Part shown: positions 47,903 through 58,812 of the stretch, piece after piece
Layout: the number at the start of each line of letters is the position of its first letter
Numbering within the stretch: position 1 is the stretch's first letter
Position numbers and translations under genes: made by a program
The notes under the pieces: generated by a model
The model's input: the letters and a program-made list of their open reading frames with translations, nothing else
The model's database searches: none
Told to the model about the DNA's origin: nothing
Assembly: GCF_024166365.1 (NCBI RefSeq)
Contig: NC_064820.1
Coordinates: forward strand, 139,458,001-139,522,000
Source: Elephas maximus indicus
Taxonomy: Eukaryota > Chordata > Mammalia > Proboscidea > Elephantidae
Reading direction: 5' to 3'
Length of the DNA: 64,000 bases

Positions 47903-50156
47903 CTCTTGTTCCTACTACTAATCCTTCTTCGTTTCCAACTTTTCCATTCAAATCGCCAGTAATTATCAATGCATCTTGATTGCATGTTTGATCAATTTCA
48001 GACTGCAGAAGTTGGTAAAAATCTTTAATTCCTTTATGTTTGGCCTTAGTGGTTGGTAAGTAAATTGGAATAATAGTCGTATTAACTGGTCTTCCTTGTA
48101 GGCGTATGGATATTATCCTATCACTGACAGCCTTGTACTTCGAATATATCTTGAAATGTTCTTTTTGATGATGAATGCAACACCATTCCTCTCCAATTTG
48201 TCATTCCTGGCATAGTAGACCATATGATTGTCTGATTCAAAATGACCAATACCAATCCATTTCAGCTCACTAATGCCTAAGGTATTGATTTTACGTGTTC
48301 CATTTCATTTTTGATGATTTCTAATTTTCATACATTCATACTTTGTACATTCCACGTTCCTGATATTAATTGCTGTTTATAGCTGTTTCTTTTCATTTCA
48401 AGTAGTGCCACATCAGCAAATGAAGGTCCAGAAAGGTTGACTCCATCCATGTCATTAAGGTCAACCCTACCTTGAGGAGGCAGCTCTTCCCCAGTCATAT
48501 TTTGAGTGCCTTTCAATCTGAGGGACTCATCTTCCAGCACTGTATCATACAGTGTTCTGCTGCTATTCATAAGGTTTTCACTGGTTAATTATTTTCAGAA
48601 GTAGAACTCCAGGTCCTTCTTCCTAGTTTGTCTTAGTCTGGAAGCTCTACTGAAACCTGTCCATCATGGGTGACCCTGCTGGTATTTGAATACTGGTGGC
48701 ATAGCTTCCAGCATCACAGTAACACACCAGCCCCCACAGTATGACAAGCTGCTCACTCGTCTATGCCAAGAAATTTGGAAGACAGACAGCTACCTGGTCA
48801 TCCAGCTGGAAGAGATCCACATTTGTACCCATTCCAAAGAAAGGTGATCCAACAGAATTCAAAAATAATCGAACAGTATCATTAATATCACATACAAGTA
48901 AAATTCTTGCTGAAGATCATTCAAAAGCAGTTGCAGCAGTACATCGACAGGGAACTGCCAGAAATTCAAGCCAGATTTAGAAGAGGATGCAGAACCAGGG
49001 ATATCGTTGCTGATGTCAGATGGATCCTGGATGAAAGCAAAGAATACTAGAAAGATGCTTACCTGTCTTCTATTGACTATGCAAAGGCATTCAAGTCAGG
49101 GATCATAGCAAATTATGGGTAACATTGTGAAGAATGGGAATTCCAAAACACTTAATTGTGCTCATGAGGAAACTGTACTTAGACCAAGAGGTAGTTGTTC
49201 AGACAGAACCAGGGGATATTGCATGGTTGAAAGTCAGAAAAGGCGTGCACCAGGGTATCCTTTTCACCATACTTATTCAATCTGTATGCTGAGCAAATAA
49301 TTTGAGAAGCTGGACTATATGAAGAAGAACAGGGCATCAGGATTGGAGGAAGACTCATTAACAACCTGTGATATGCAGATGACACAACCTTGCTTGCTGA
49401 AAGTGAAAAGGACTTGAAGCACTTACCGATGAAGATGAAGGATTACAGCCTTCAGTATGGATTATACCTCAACATAAAAAAAAGAAAATCCTCACATCTG
49501 GGCCAATAAGTGACATCATGAAAAATGGAGAAAAGACTGAATTTGTCAAGGATTTCATTTTACTTGGATCCACAATTAACGTTCATGGGAGCAGCAGTCA
49601 AGAAATCAAACAACGCACTGCATTGGGCAAATCTGCTTTATAAAATCTCTTTAAAGTGTTAAAAAGCAAAGATGTCACCTTCAAGACTAAGGTGTGCCTG
49701 ACCCAAGCCATGGTGTTTTCATTCGCCTCATATGCATGTGAAAGTGGGACAATGAATAAGGAAGACTGAAGAAGAGTTTACGACTTTGAATGGCAGTGTT
49801 GGAGAAAAATATTGAATATACCAGGGACTGCCAAAAGAACAAACAAATCTGTCTTGGAAGAAGTACGATCAGAATGCTCCTTAGAAAGTAGGGCGGCGAG
49901 GCTACATCTCACATAGTTTGGGCATGTTATCAGGTGGCACCAGTCCCTGGAGAAGGTCATCATGCTTGGTAGAGTAAAGGGTCAGCAAAAAAGATGAAGA
50001 CCGTCAACGAGATGGATTGGCACAGTAGCTGCAACAATGGGTTCAAGCCTAACAATGATTGTGAGGATGGGGCAGGCCTGGGCAGTGTTTCATTCTGTTG
50101 TACATAGAGTCGGTATGAGTTGGAACAGACTTGACGGCACCTAACAACACAACAGC
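47903..50156 (+). mobile_element. RTE-type LINE with 5' inversion (copy 3)
   Basis: 47903-about 48735 is inverted: the minus strand holds the RTE 5' UTR and endonuclease start (..SYKQQLISGTWNVQSMNV). About 48741-50156 is forward: RT and C-terminus (GDPTEFKNNRT, then broken frames) with the 3' tail 'gacggcacctaacaacacaa'. Flanks are atatgctaggc (47892-47902) and atatgctgggc (50157-50167), 10 of 11 matching. About 1 kb of the usual element is missing at the inversion joint. All frames are broken. Confidence 0.87.
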
Positions 50157-50604
50157 ATATGCTGGGCACATATGTGGCTGTGCCTTTACACATGTGCTTT
50201 ACATGGATTATATACTAAAATTACCCCCATTTAACAGATGAAAATAACAAGGGACAAAATGAATAAGTAACCTGTACCAGGTCACAGCCTTTAACTGGCT
50301 CTATAATCCACAGGCTTACCTTGATCATCTCATCTGTGGACACTAATAGTAAGGATCTCAAATTTCTCACTTTAGCAACAAGCTAGTCATTACTTATAAT
50401 AATTGTCAGCTTTCTGCTTTGGATGTGTACAAGCAAGCCTCACACAGAAAGGTAAGGACAGGACCAAGGTGGTTTAGATCATTTTTGACAGCAACTTTCT
50501 TTGACCCACCTCAGAACATTCTGAATTGAACATCTAGAGATAGAGGAGAAAGGACACTTAAGATTCACCACAAGCACACATTCTGGGAATACTAGTAGGG
50601 TGCT
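50157..50604. other. MIR right part and unrecognised sequence
   Basis: 50157-about 50290 is the right half of the MIR split by RTE copy 3. The remainder shows no recognisable feature. Confidence 0.5.
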
Positions 50605-50810
50605 GCGCAAAAGGTGAGGCACTCAGAATCAGTCCTGGGTTCAAGTCCTGACTCTGCTGTTCACCATCTGTGTCACTGGGAAATTTTCTTAAGTCTCAGT
50701 GTCAGTTTCTGTTTTGAAAAATAGGAAATAACACCAAATACCTCATAATGAGATAGTACAATATAAAAAATCTAGCAGCTTTATGTAAGTACATGATAAA
50801 TACTTCATGA
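50605..50810 (+). repeat. MIR SINE
   Basis: 'ctgggttcaagtcctgactc', 'tctgctgttcaccatctgtg' and 'aaatacctcataatgag' match MIR layout with moderate divergence. Confidence 0.75.
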
Positions 50811-51377
50811 TGATAGATAGCATTGTACTGAGGATGGGGAAGTCTGAATCCCAAACAGCCAACAAAAGATGTCTGCAGAAGGAACAGAACATTCAGAAGA
50901 AGACAGGAAAGGATTAAATTCAGAGATACCCATACTGTCTCTGCAAGAACTAATCTTGGCTGAAACAACCCCAAATGTTCCACTTCCTCTTTCCTGGAAA
51001 CAAGAATACTTTTATCATCTATGAGAACTTACATCAACTTACATCGACTATTAATAGTATACAAGAGTTTTCAGATTATAACTAGTAGCAGCACCGCTAT
51101 TTGTGGGAAAAGAACGGGAGACAAGTCAAGCAATTTTGCCTTCACCCTTACCCAAAATAATCTCAGAAATGCCACTTCTTGAAGTACCAAGAAATGTTTT
51201 AGGGCAGAAGCTGTTGTTGGTGGTTCATCACATCTCAGAGAACCATGATGTAATCATCCCTGCTTCAACTAATTAGTCTTCCTTCCGATAATATCTGCTT
51301 CTCCACCACCAACACTGCCCCTGAAAGCAGCTATTACTCCTGGATAACACGGACTAAGGACATAGAGAGCATAGAAG
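50811..51377. other. No recognised feature
   Basis: No gene or repeat family recognised. Confidence 0.45.
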
Positions 51378-51572
51378 GAGCCCAGGTGGGAATGGTTAAA
51401 GTGCTTGGCTGCTACCTGAAAGGTTCAGGGTTTGAAATCATCAGCAGCACGAATGGAGAAAAGATCTGGCTATCTTCTCCTGTAAAGATGACAGTTTAGC
51501 ACACCCTTATGGGGCAGATCTACTCCGTCCTATAGGATTGCTATGAGTCCGAATGACTAGATGGCACACAAC
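51378..51572 (+). mobile_element. AfroSINE, long variant
   Basis: Head 'ggttaaagtgcttggctgct', the extra middle segment near 'gagaaaagatctggctatct', and tail 'ggattgctatgagtccgaat'. Diverged. Confidence 0.8.
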
Positions 51573-51904
51573 AATAACAGAGAAGGGAAAGGTTGGTTAC
51601 ACAGTGCATACTTAAAAATTTACTTACTTAGGCCATACCATTGCCATCATAATCCCACAACATTATCTGGTCAGTGGTGTTTATCAGTGATCAGAACTAC
51701 TGTTGGCTTGGCTGCTGACATTAGGCCTAAGTGAGCACGGAGCTAAGAGTGGTTTATATCCTTAGATTTAACTCCACAACATACTTTGGAGAGTATCCTC
51801 ATGGTATTTGATACCTACAGTTGGTAGGCAGTCATCTTTAGAGATGGTTCAAAAAGAATCTTTTATACATTTTACAAGTGAAAGAAGCCAGACACAAAAG
51901 AGTA

Positions 51905-52238
51905 CAGTCACACACTGCATAACGTCCATTTGGGCAACATCCGACTGTATATACATCTGTGGTCCCACAAGGTTATAATTAGAGTTCAGAAATCCTGATC
52001 AAGGAATTGGATGTAGCAGACTTAATCGGACATAGAGAACACAACAGCTTCTTGCAGGCAACACATGTATCTCATGTCTCTCGTATAAAAAGCGTTTGTG
52101 CTGCCAGGCATATATTGGTACAGTAAATTGTAGAGAGAGGTTATTTGCCCCAGCAAATAATATGGTGTTCGCATAACGTCCAAATCAGATAACGTCCTGT
52201 TTCACAGAACATATCGTGGGTGTTAAGTGACGAATGAC
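51905..52238. mobile_element. Candidate Tc1/mariner-type nonautonomous DNA transposon
   Basis: About 334 bp flanked by TA (51903-51904, 52239-52240). The imperfect terminal inverted repeats are cagtcacacactgcataacg and, from the other end, gtcattcgtcacttaac. Family uncertain. Confidence 0.4.
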
Positions 52239-52493
52239 TATATATACCAAATTATTCCACGCTATAAAAAAAAAAAAAAAATGAAGTTCAAAAATGGGCA
52301 AAATGAATCTCTAGTGCTGTAAGTCAAAATAGAGGTTATCTTTGGTGGTGGGGGGGGCTCCTGGGTGATAGGAATGTTTTATTTATTCATTGGAGTACTG
52401 GTTAATTGCATTCACATTGTGAAAAATTCCTTGAATTTTTCCTTATGATTTGTGCACTTTTCTATATGTATGTTGAACTTCAATAAGTTTACT

Positions 52494-52589
52494 GAAAAGG
52501 AAAAGGAGGAGGGAAAGGAGGGGGGGAGGAAGAAGAGGAGAAGGAGTGGTGGTAGAAGAGGAAGGGAGGACGGAAGAAAGGAAGGAAAT
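52494..52589 (+). repeat. Polypurine tract
   Basis: About 95 bp almost entirely A and G with one GGGGGGG run and few interruptions. An A run also occurs at 52265-52281. Confidence 0.9.
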
Positions 52590-52647
52590 GAATGGAAATT
52601 TAAAACAGAAAGGTTAAACACATATAAAGACATTCAACGTCATTAGC

Positions 52648-52939
52648 CATTGTTGTTGTTGTTAGGTGCTGTCGGTAGGTCCCAACTCATAGTGACTCTG
52701 TGTACAACAGAACGAAACACTTCCCGGTACTGTGAAATTCTCATTATAGTTGCTATGTTTGAGCCCTTTGTTGCAGCCGCTGTGTCAATCCATCTCAATG
52801 AGGGTCTTCTTCTTTTTTCTGCCCCTCTACACTACCAAGCATGATGTGCTTTTTAAGGGACTGGTCCCTCCCAATAATATGTCCAAAAAATGTGAGACAA
52901 AGTCTCACCATCCTTGATTCCAAGGAACACTCTGACTGT
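52648..52939 (-). mobile_element. RTE-type LINE 3' end, truncated
   Basis: The minus strand ends in (AAC)n at 52649-52664. It covers only the last part of the coding region and the 3' tail shared with copy 1. It directly abuts old L1 sequence. Confidence 0.82.
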
Positions 52940-53695
52940 ACTTCAATTCAAATTCAGATTACAATGAGATATCACTCCATGCCTATGAGAACAGCTAAAA
53001 CGAAAAAATAACGATAATACTAAATGTTGGTGAGGATGCTTAGAAACGGAATTTCTTATGCATTGATGGTGAGAATGTAAAATGATACAGCCACTCTGGA
53101 AAATTGTTTGGCAATACTTACCATACAATTCAGCAATCATATTGTCAGGCATTTATCCCAGAGAAATGAAAAACCTGTAGACAAATATCCACAGCAGCTT
53201 TATTCATAACAGGAAAATACTGGAAAGAACACAAATGTCCTTTCGAATGGTTGAACAAACTCTAAAACATCCTTAGAATTGAATACTACTTAGCGATACA
53301 AAAGAATGAATTACTGATACATGTAATAAGCCGGATGGACCTCAAGGGCATTAGGCTTAATGAAAAAAGTCATTTTCAAAAGGTTTCATATAGTATGATT
53401 CCAATAGTATAATGCTCTCAAAATGACAAAATTGTAGAGATGTAGAACAGATTAGTGGTTGCTAGGAGACAGACGTGGGGTGAGGAGGAGGTGGAGTGGG
53501 GTGGTAGGTGAGTGTGAGTACAAAGAGGTAGGTATCATGAGGTAGTTCTTTTGTGGCGTGGAATGGTTTTGCATCTTGATTATGGTGGTAGTTACATGGG
53601 ATAAAAGTGCACAGAACTACCTATACACACAAGCAAATCAATGCAGGTAAAAAATGGTGAAAACTAAATAAGGTTTAGACTTTAGTTAACAGCAA

Positions 53696-54082
53696 TGTTG
53701 TTGTTAGGATGTTAGGTACCCTCCAGTCAATTTCAACTCATAGCGACCCCATGTGACAGAGTAGAACTGCTCCATAGAGTTTTCTAGGCTGTAATCTTAA
53801 CGAGAGAACTCTGCTGGTGTACTGGTCAAGAGCTCTGCTGCTAACCAAGGGTCTGTGGTTCAACTCCACCAGCTGCTCCTTGGAAACTATGGGGCAGTTA
53901 TACTCTGTCAGATAGGGTCGCTGTAAGTTGGAATTGACAGCAATGGGTTTGGCTTTTTTTTCTTTTTAATCTTTATGGGAGCAGATTCTCAGGTCTTTCT
54001 CTTGCTGAGACACTCGGTGGGTTCCACCCGTCAACCTTTCAATTAGCAGCTGAGCGCTTAACTGTTGTGCCACCAGGGCTCC
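53696..54082 (-). mobile_element. AfroSINE (minus), split by a second AfroSINE
   Basis: Tail half 53696-53798 and head half 53967-54082 ('ggagccctggtggcacaaca' on the minus strand). The duplicated taatctt (53792-53798 and 53967-53973) marks the insertion of the inner copy. Confidence 0.85.
53799..53966 (+). mobile_element. AfroSINE inserted in an AfroSINE
   Basis: Complete + strand copy with head 'aagagctctgctgctaacca' and tail 'agggtcgctgtaagttggaa', ending in T-rich sequence. Confidence 0.85.
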
Positions 54083-54633
54083 ATACCAATGTACCAACGT
54101 CAATTTTCTGGTTTTGGCATTGTACTACAGTTATGTAAGAGGTCACTATTGGGGGAAGGGTGCACAGCACTCTTTATACAAGTTTTGCAACTTCCTGTGA
54201 TTCTATATTTAAAAGTAAAAAGTTTAAACAGAAGAAAAGAAAGAGGAAGAGTATTTTATCCTACCCAGCTTGGATTAGTTCCATTCATGTTTGCAACTGC
54301 TACTCCCTTCAGGCAGGCTTGAGACCCCACAGCTTCCATACCTCAGTGTTGAACACTGTCAGCTGAAAATACAGAATCCTTACTCAGAAGTGCATCTGTG
54401 GACAATACTCACAGATGGGAAGGGAAAACAGCAAACAGATTTTTATGCTTCTTAGACCTCCTGGTCCATCCCAATTGATCCTTGGGGTTGTGGTGATTTG
54501 CATAACAGGTTTCCTATCAACTCAGAACTTCAGGCTCTTACCCTAAAATTGGAATCTACATGTATGTGTAGAAAGGTTTTCTTAGATATTATGAGAAATT
54601 AACAGAAGAATTAAGAGTAGCTATTTAGGGAAA

Positions 54634-54754
54634 GGAGTCCTGGTGGCGCAGTTCCACCAGCTGCTCCTTGGAAACCGTATGGGGCAGTTCTACTCTGTCC
54701 TGTAGGGTCTCAGTGAGTTGGAATCAACTCTACAGCAACGAGTTTGGTTTGGTC
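54634..54754 (+). mobile_element. AfroSINE with internal deletion
   Basis: Starts 'gagtcctggtggcgcag' and then jumps to 'ttccaccagctgctccttgg', losing most of the tRNA-like head. Tail present. Confidence 0.82.
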
Positions 54755-54769
54755 CAGCCATTTAGGGAA

Positions 54770-54985
54770 AAATGGATCCCTGGGTGGTGCAAATGGTTAA
54801 GTGCTGGGCTACTAACTGAAAGGTTGGCAGTTCGAACTCAGCCAGAAGCACTTGGAACAAAAAAAAGAAAAGACCTGGGAATCTGCTTCTGAAAGGTCAC
54901 AGCCATGAAAAGTCTAAGGACTGCATGCCATTCTACCCTGCACACATGGGGTCACCATGAGTTGGAATCAACTTGACTGAAACTA
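54770..54985 (+). mobile_element. AfroSINE, variant
   Basis: Head 'ggatccctgggtggtgcaaa', an A-rich insertion near 54860, a middle segment similar to the long variant ('tctgcttctgaaaggtcaca') and tail 'ggggtcaccatgagttggaa'. Confidence 0.8.
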
Positions 54986-56078
54986 TTTTTGTTTGTTTGT
55001 TTTTAGGGAAAACATTTGTATTGAAATCAGCATTGGAAAGAAACTGTAAAGCTTAGATTGCCTTAAAGTACCAATTCAATATTGCTGACAGCAACAAGGG
55101 AAGTCAGAGCCTCTTACCAAGACAGCAGCCTTCCCTTTTCTTAAGCTAAAAGGAGTGGCAAAGGCTACTTTAAGGCAGACTGGAAAGGATGTCTTCCTTC
55201 TTGGCAGGTTAATAAAAGCCAGAGTGGTTCAGAACATAGGGTAGCTTTTTAAGCCATCAGTCATGTTTATATTATTATTCTTGGTTGAAATAATGTGGTT
55301 AGTCATAAGACAGATAAAACAAACTAAACTAAAACTCCAGAACCCCATCTTTTGTAGTCATGAGAAACAAGAAATCATTTTAAGAGTTAGCAAGTTACAG
55401 AAAGTATGGTGATTTACCCAAAAAGGATCTTGGATACCAGCTTTCTGAATGTAGCCCAGTGAAAAGGAAGAGAGACTCCTGACTTGAATAAGAGCCAGAG
55501 AAAGCCGCCAGGGTTGAAACACTCAGGATCCAAACTCCACATTTGGCTTTGTGCTCAGGGCTGTATTCCCAGGCCTGATCTCCAACACTTCGCCAGCAAG
55601 ACGACAGACTGTTTTGTTAATGCTTCCTGTCCAAGATTCGCGGAGCTCAGGGCAGCGATAGAACCAAATGTTCGGCAGAGTTTGCTGAGCTGTGGGGTCA
55701 GTGGCAGGACTGGCAACAGACATGGACAGACCAAAGGCTGTCCTCACTGGACCAGTTCAGCCATGTACTCTTATGTCCTGGCCTGTGACCTCAGAGTACA
55801 CAGATACATTTCATTACGATGAGCCCACAGTTTATCTAGCTTTACAAGTTGGGCTACAATCCAATTTCTGGATAAATGATTAAAAAAAAAAAAAAAAACT
55901 TCTATGTTGCCATTTCTCAGATGTTCTCAAATATTAACACTTTACCTCTTAGTTTTCACTTATAACCTTCTACTGAGTGGAGTTTATAATCAACATTTTG
56001 CCATGGACTTGTTTATAACTATTCATATTTTAAATGGAAAAAATGGCCTGTAAACATTTTTCTTTTACCTGTACTGTC

Positions 56079-56081
<3 letters not shown>
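54986..56081. other. Mostly unrecognised; poly-A-ended segment
   Basis: About 55484-55897 ends in a run of about 17 A and has a GC content unlike its neighbours; it might be a retrocopy end, but I cannot identify a source. The rest shows nothing. Confidence 0.4.
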
Positions 56082-56112
<31 letters not shown>

Positions 56113-56140
56113 ATGTACACATGCACACACACACACACAC
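56082..56140. repeat. (CA)n microsatellite
   Basis: Two CA runs (56082-56110 and about 56123-56140) separated by a short imperfect stretch. Confidence 0.95.
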
Positions 56141-56395
56141 GCATCACTGATTTTGAAGAAGAAACTGGCCACTACTTTGGACTTATTACTTTTAAAATAT
56201 CAATTAAACACCAAAGCAAAACAAAACAAAAACCTGAAAATTGTAAAGCCATAAAGCCTATGCTGGGCTAACAAAGGCTTTCTCGGGCTTTTCCAGCATC
56301 CTGGGAAGCCCCGTTCAGAGCTACATTGCCCATGCATTGTCAGCATCCTCCCCACCAGTCAGCAAACTCTCCCTATACAAGAACTAGATGTTATT

Positions 56396-56462
56396 ACATA
56401 GTCCTAGTGCCCAGCACGGTGTCAGGCACATAGTAGGTGTTCAGTTCTTGAATTAAATGTAG
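56396..56462 (+). repeat. MIR 3' fragment
   Basis: 'gtgcccagcacggtgtcagg' and 'cacatagtaggtgttcagt' match the MIR 3' end. Confidence 0.75.
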
Positions 56463-56475
56463 TTATTAATAAGTT

Positions 56476-56641
56476 GGGAAACCCTGGTGGCGTAGGGGTT
56501 AAGTGCTACGGCTGCTAACCAAGAGGTCGGCAGTTCAAATCCGCCAGGCGCTCCTTGGAAACTCTATGGGGCAGTTCTACTCTGTCCTATAGGGTTGCTA
56601 TGAGTCGGAATCGACTTGACGGCACTGGGTTTGGTTTTTTT
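56476..56641 (+). mobile_element. AfroSINE, least diverged copy
   Basis: 166 bp, complete. Box A is TGGCGTAGGGG (56488-56498) and box B AGTTCAAATCC (56532-56542), both near the RNA polymerase III consensus. The tail 'gagtcggaatcgacttgacg' is close to the RTE 3' end. No clear target duplication. Confidence 0.92.
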
Positions 56642-56829
56642 AACAGGTTAGCCCACTGTTATTTCATATTAAATTTCCAGTTAAAAACCAAACCATTCCA
56701 TAAAGCACTCCAGAATCCCTAGGCACTCTATTGTCTTCACTGGAGCCATGAGGGAAAATAGGAACATGGCAGCTAGTCTCCTAAGATGGTCTCAGTGAAT
56801 CATGCATGCAATCCAGAATTCACTCTTGT

Positions 56830-57940
56830 GTAGCCCCCTTGTACGCTAAATTGGGGCTGGTCCTGTGTGCAGTAAAGGGTTAACTTAGCAGGTTTAAGAT
56901 GTTCCAACCCTGCACATTCCAAAGAAAGGATGGGCTGTGACTGGTTCCTAAGAAATAATTTATAAGCCCTTGGAATATCCTGCCTAAGAATGTCTTTATA
57001 TACCTGGGGTCTTGGGGCATGCCAGGTAGTTTATGCTAACAATGTGATTTATGATGGGGACCTTGGGCCACTGTGGTGCAGTGAATTACTTCATATGGCC
57101 CTTTTAGCCATGCATGGTTTTTGTAACTCCCCACATAATGGTTAGGAGAAACTATGCAAATAAGCTGGTTGTGGGGGGATTAGACAGTTGCTAACAACTC
57201 AACTACAGTACATGGGATCCTTGTGGGAGTGGACCCACGCTAATAAGTGTATGGAACCCTAATGAGGGGATTGGTCAGTTTTGCTATCCCTCTAGACTTA
57301 AGATGAGCCATCCCAGAGGTGGGAATGGGGGGAGTTCATTACCATCAAGAAAGAAGAGCCAGGAGTGGAACACATCCCTTGGACCCAGGGTCCCTGCATT
57401 GAGAACCTCCTACACCCAGGAGACAGAAAGTTGTTAATACCAGAGACAGCAAGAAGCAATGGCAGAGAAACAGCCGCAGCAGAACCCAAAGATCAGCAAG
57501 AGATGGTGTGGTAGGTTCCCCAACCCACAGAGCAAGGGAGCTGAGTGCCTTCAGGCAGAAAGCTTCCTGGTGACGTGGGGTGCTTCTGGGCACTTATCAG
57601 TGGAACTAAAGGGATCTGTATTGTAACACCTGTCTGAGCAGAGCAGAGGCCAGGCCCAAGCAGAGCTAAGGGCTGAGGGCCAAGAGAGGAGCCTGTTCTG
57701 AGGGGGCCAAGAGGAGGCCTACATGGTGGACAGGAGCTCAGAGAACTGTCCTGCACCAAAGGGAGACTTTGCCTATATGCTTTCTGATCCTAACCCTGAA
57801 TTGTAACCTGTCATTTCCCTAATAAACCTCATAATCATGAGTCTGTAAGTTCTCTATGGCTATTGCAATAAATTATTGAACCCAGGAGAAAAGAAGAGAG
57901 TGCCATGGGAGGAACAGCTGATGTCAGAATTGGTAAAAAG
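56830..57940 (+). repeat. LTR-retroelement-derived segment
   Basis: 57470-57610 matches the internal part of the MaLR-type element at 7320-7450 ('ttcctggtg', 'tctgggcacttatc'). About 57815-57870 has an LTR-like 3' end with 'aataaacctcataatcatga'. Flanking parts are probably the same element. No coding capacity. Confidence 0.6.
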
Positions 57941-58758
57941 ATTGGAGGGTGGAGGTGTGTTTGACCTTCACCTCATAGCAATTGGCCTTGGGCTCCTACT
58001 GATTTTGGTTCTCTTTCCTCCCCCTTATGAAGTTAAAAGTCTAACAATGCCTTCACATCATTTTCACAGCCACACTATATCATTTTGACCTCTGGAGAGG
58101 CTAGAGACTGAGTAAGGTAAGTCAAGTACACACTCTGTTCCTATGTGTCTGACCCGGAATAAAACCCTAGACACCAAGGTGTTGGTGGACTTCCCTGGTT
58201 GGCCATGCTCTGTATGTGTTGCAATACATTGTTGATGGGAGGATTAAGTGCTGTCTGTATAACTCCACTGGCAGAGGACAACTGGAAGCTTATGCCTGGT
58301 CTCACCTCAACCCTCCCTGCTCTATGTGCCTTTTTGCTTTGATCCTTTTGTGGTGATAAACTATAACTGTGAGTATAACTGTGAGTCCTTCTAGCCAAAC
58401 ATCAAACCTGAGAGTAGTTTTGGGGACCCCCTGACACAGCCCGTAACTTGCTTTATCCAGTAGAATAGGCTGTGCCTCTTCTGGGTCTAAGCCTTAAGAA
58501 GGCCTAGAACCTTCTGCTTTTGCATTTTTGGATACGTTGAGCAAGTAGTAAGAAGAGAGCACGAGGAAAGGAGAGGCCCAGTCACCCTCATGTTCTGGTC
58601 AAATCTCTGCAAGACTCTAGAACCAGCCATCATCTGACTGCGAACACATGAGAGACTCCAATCAAGGCCAGCAGTTCAGCCCAGTCAACTCACAGAACCA
58701 TGAGGTAAGAAAATTGTTGTTATTTTAAACAACTAAGTTTTGGGGTGGCTTGTTACAC
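57941..58758. other. Ancient-repeat-like sequence, no gene
   Basis: About 58440-58755 ends 'aacaactaagttttggggtg', the look of an old mammalian interspersed repeat, family not named. Nothing else is recognised. Confidence 0.4.
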
Positions 58759-58812
58759 AGAGCGCCTGGTGGATTCGAACAGGAATCGACTGGACGGCAC
58801 TGGGTTACTGGG
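58759..58812 (+). mobile_element. AfroSINE scrap with large deletion
   Basis: 'gagcgcctggtggattcga' joined to 'aggaatcgactggacggcac': head start fused to tail end. Confidence 0.65.

Larger units (their letters stand above)
52940..54236 (+). mobile_element. Old L1 3' end (L1M-like), interrupted by SINEs
   Basis: 52940-53695 is the ORF2 end and 3' UTR of an older L1 lineage ('caccatgcctatgagaacagc'-like start, 'ggttgctaggagacag'). 54083-54236 is its last part ('ttgcaacttcctgtgattct'). AfroSINEs occupy the middle. Confidence 0.75.
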
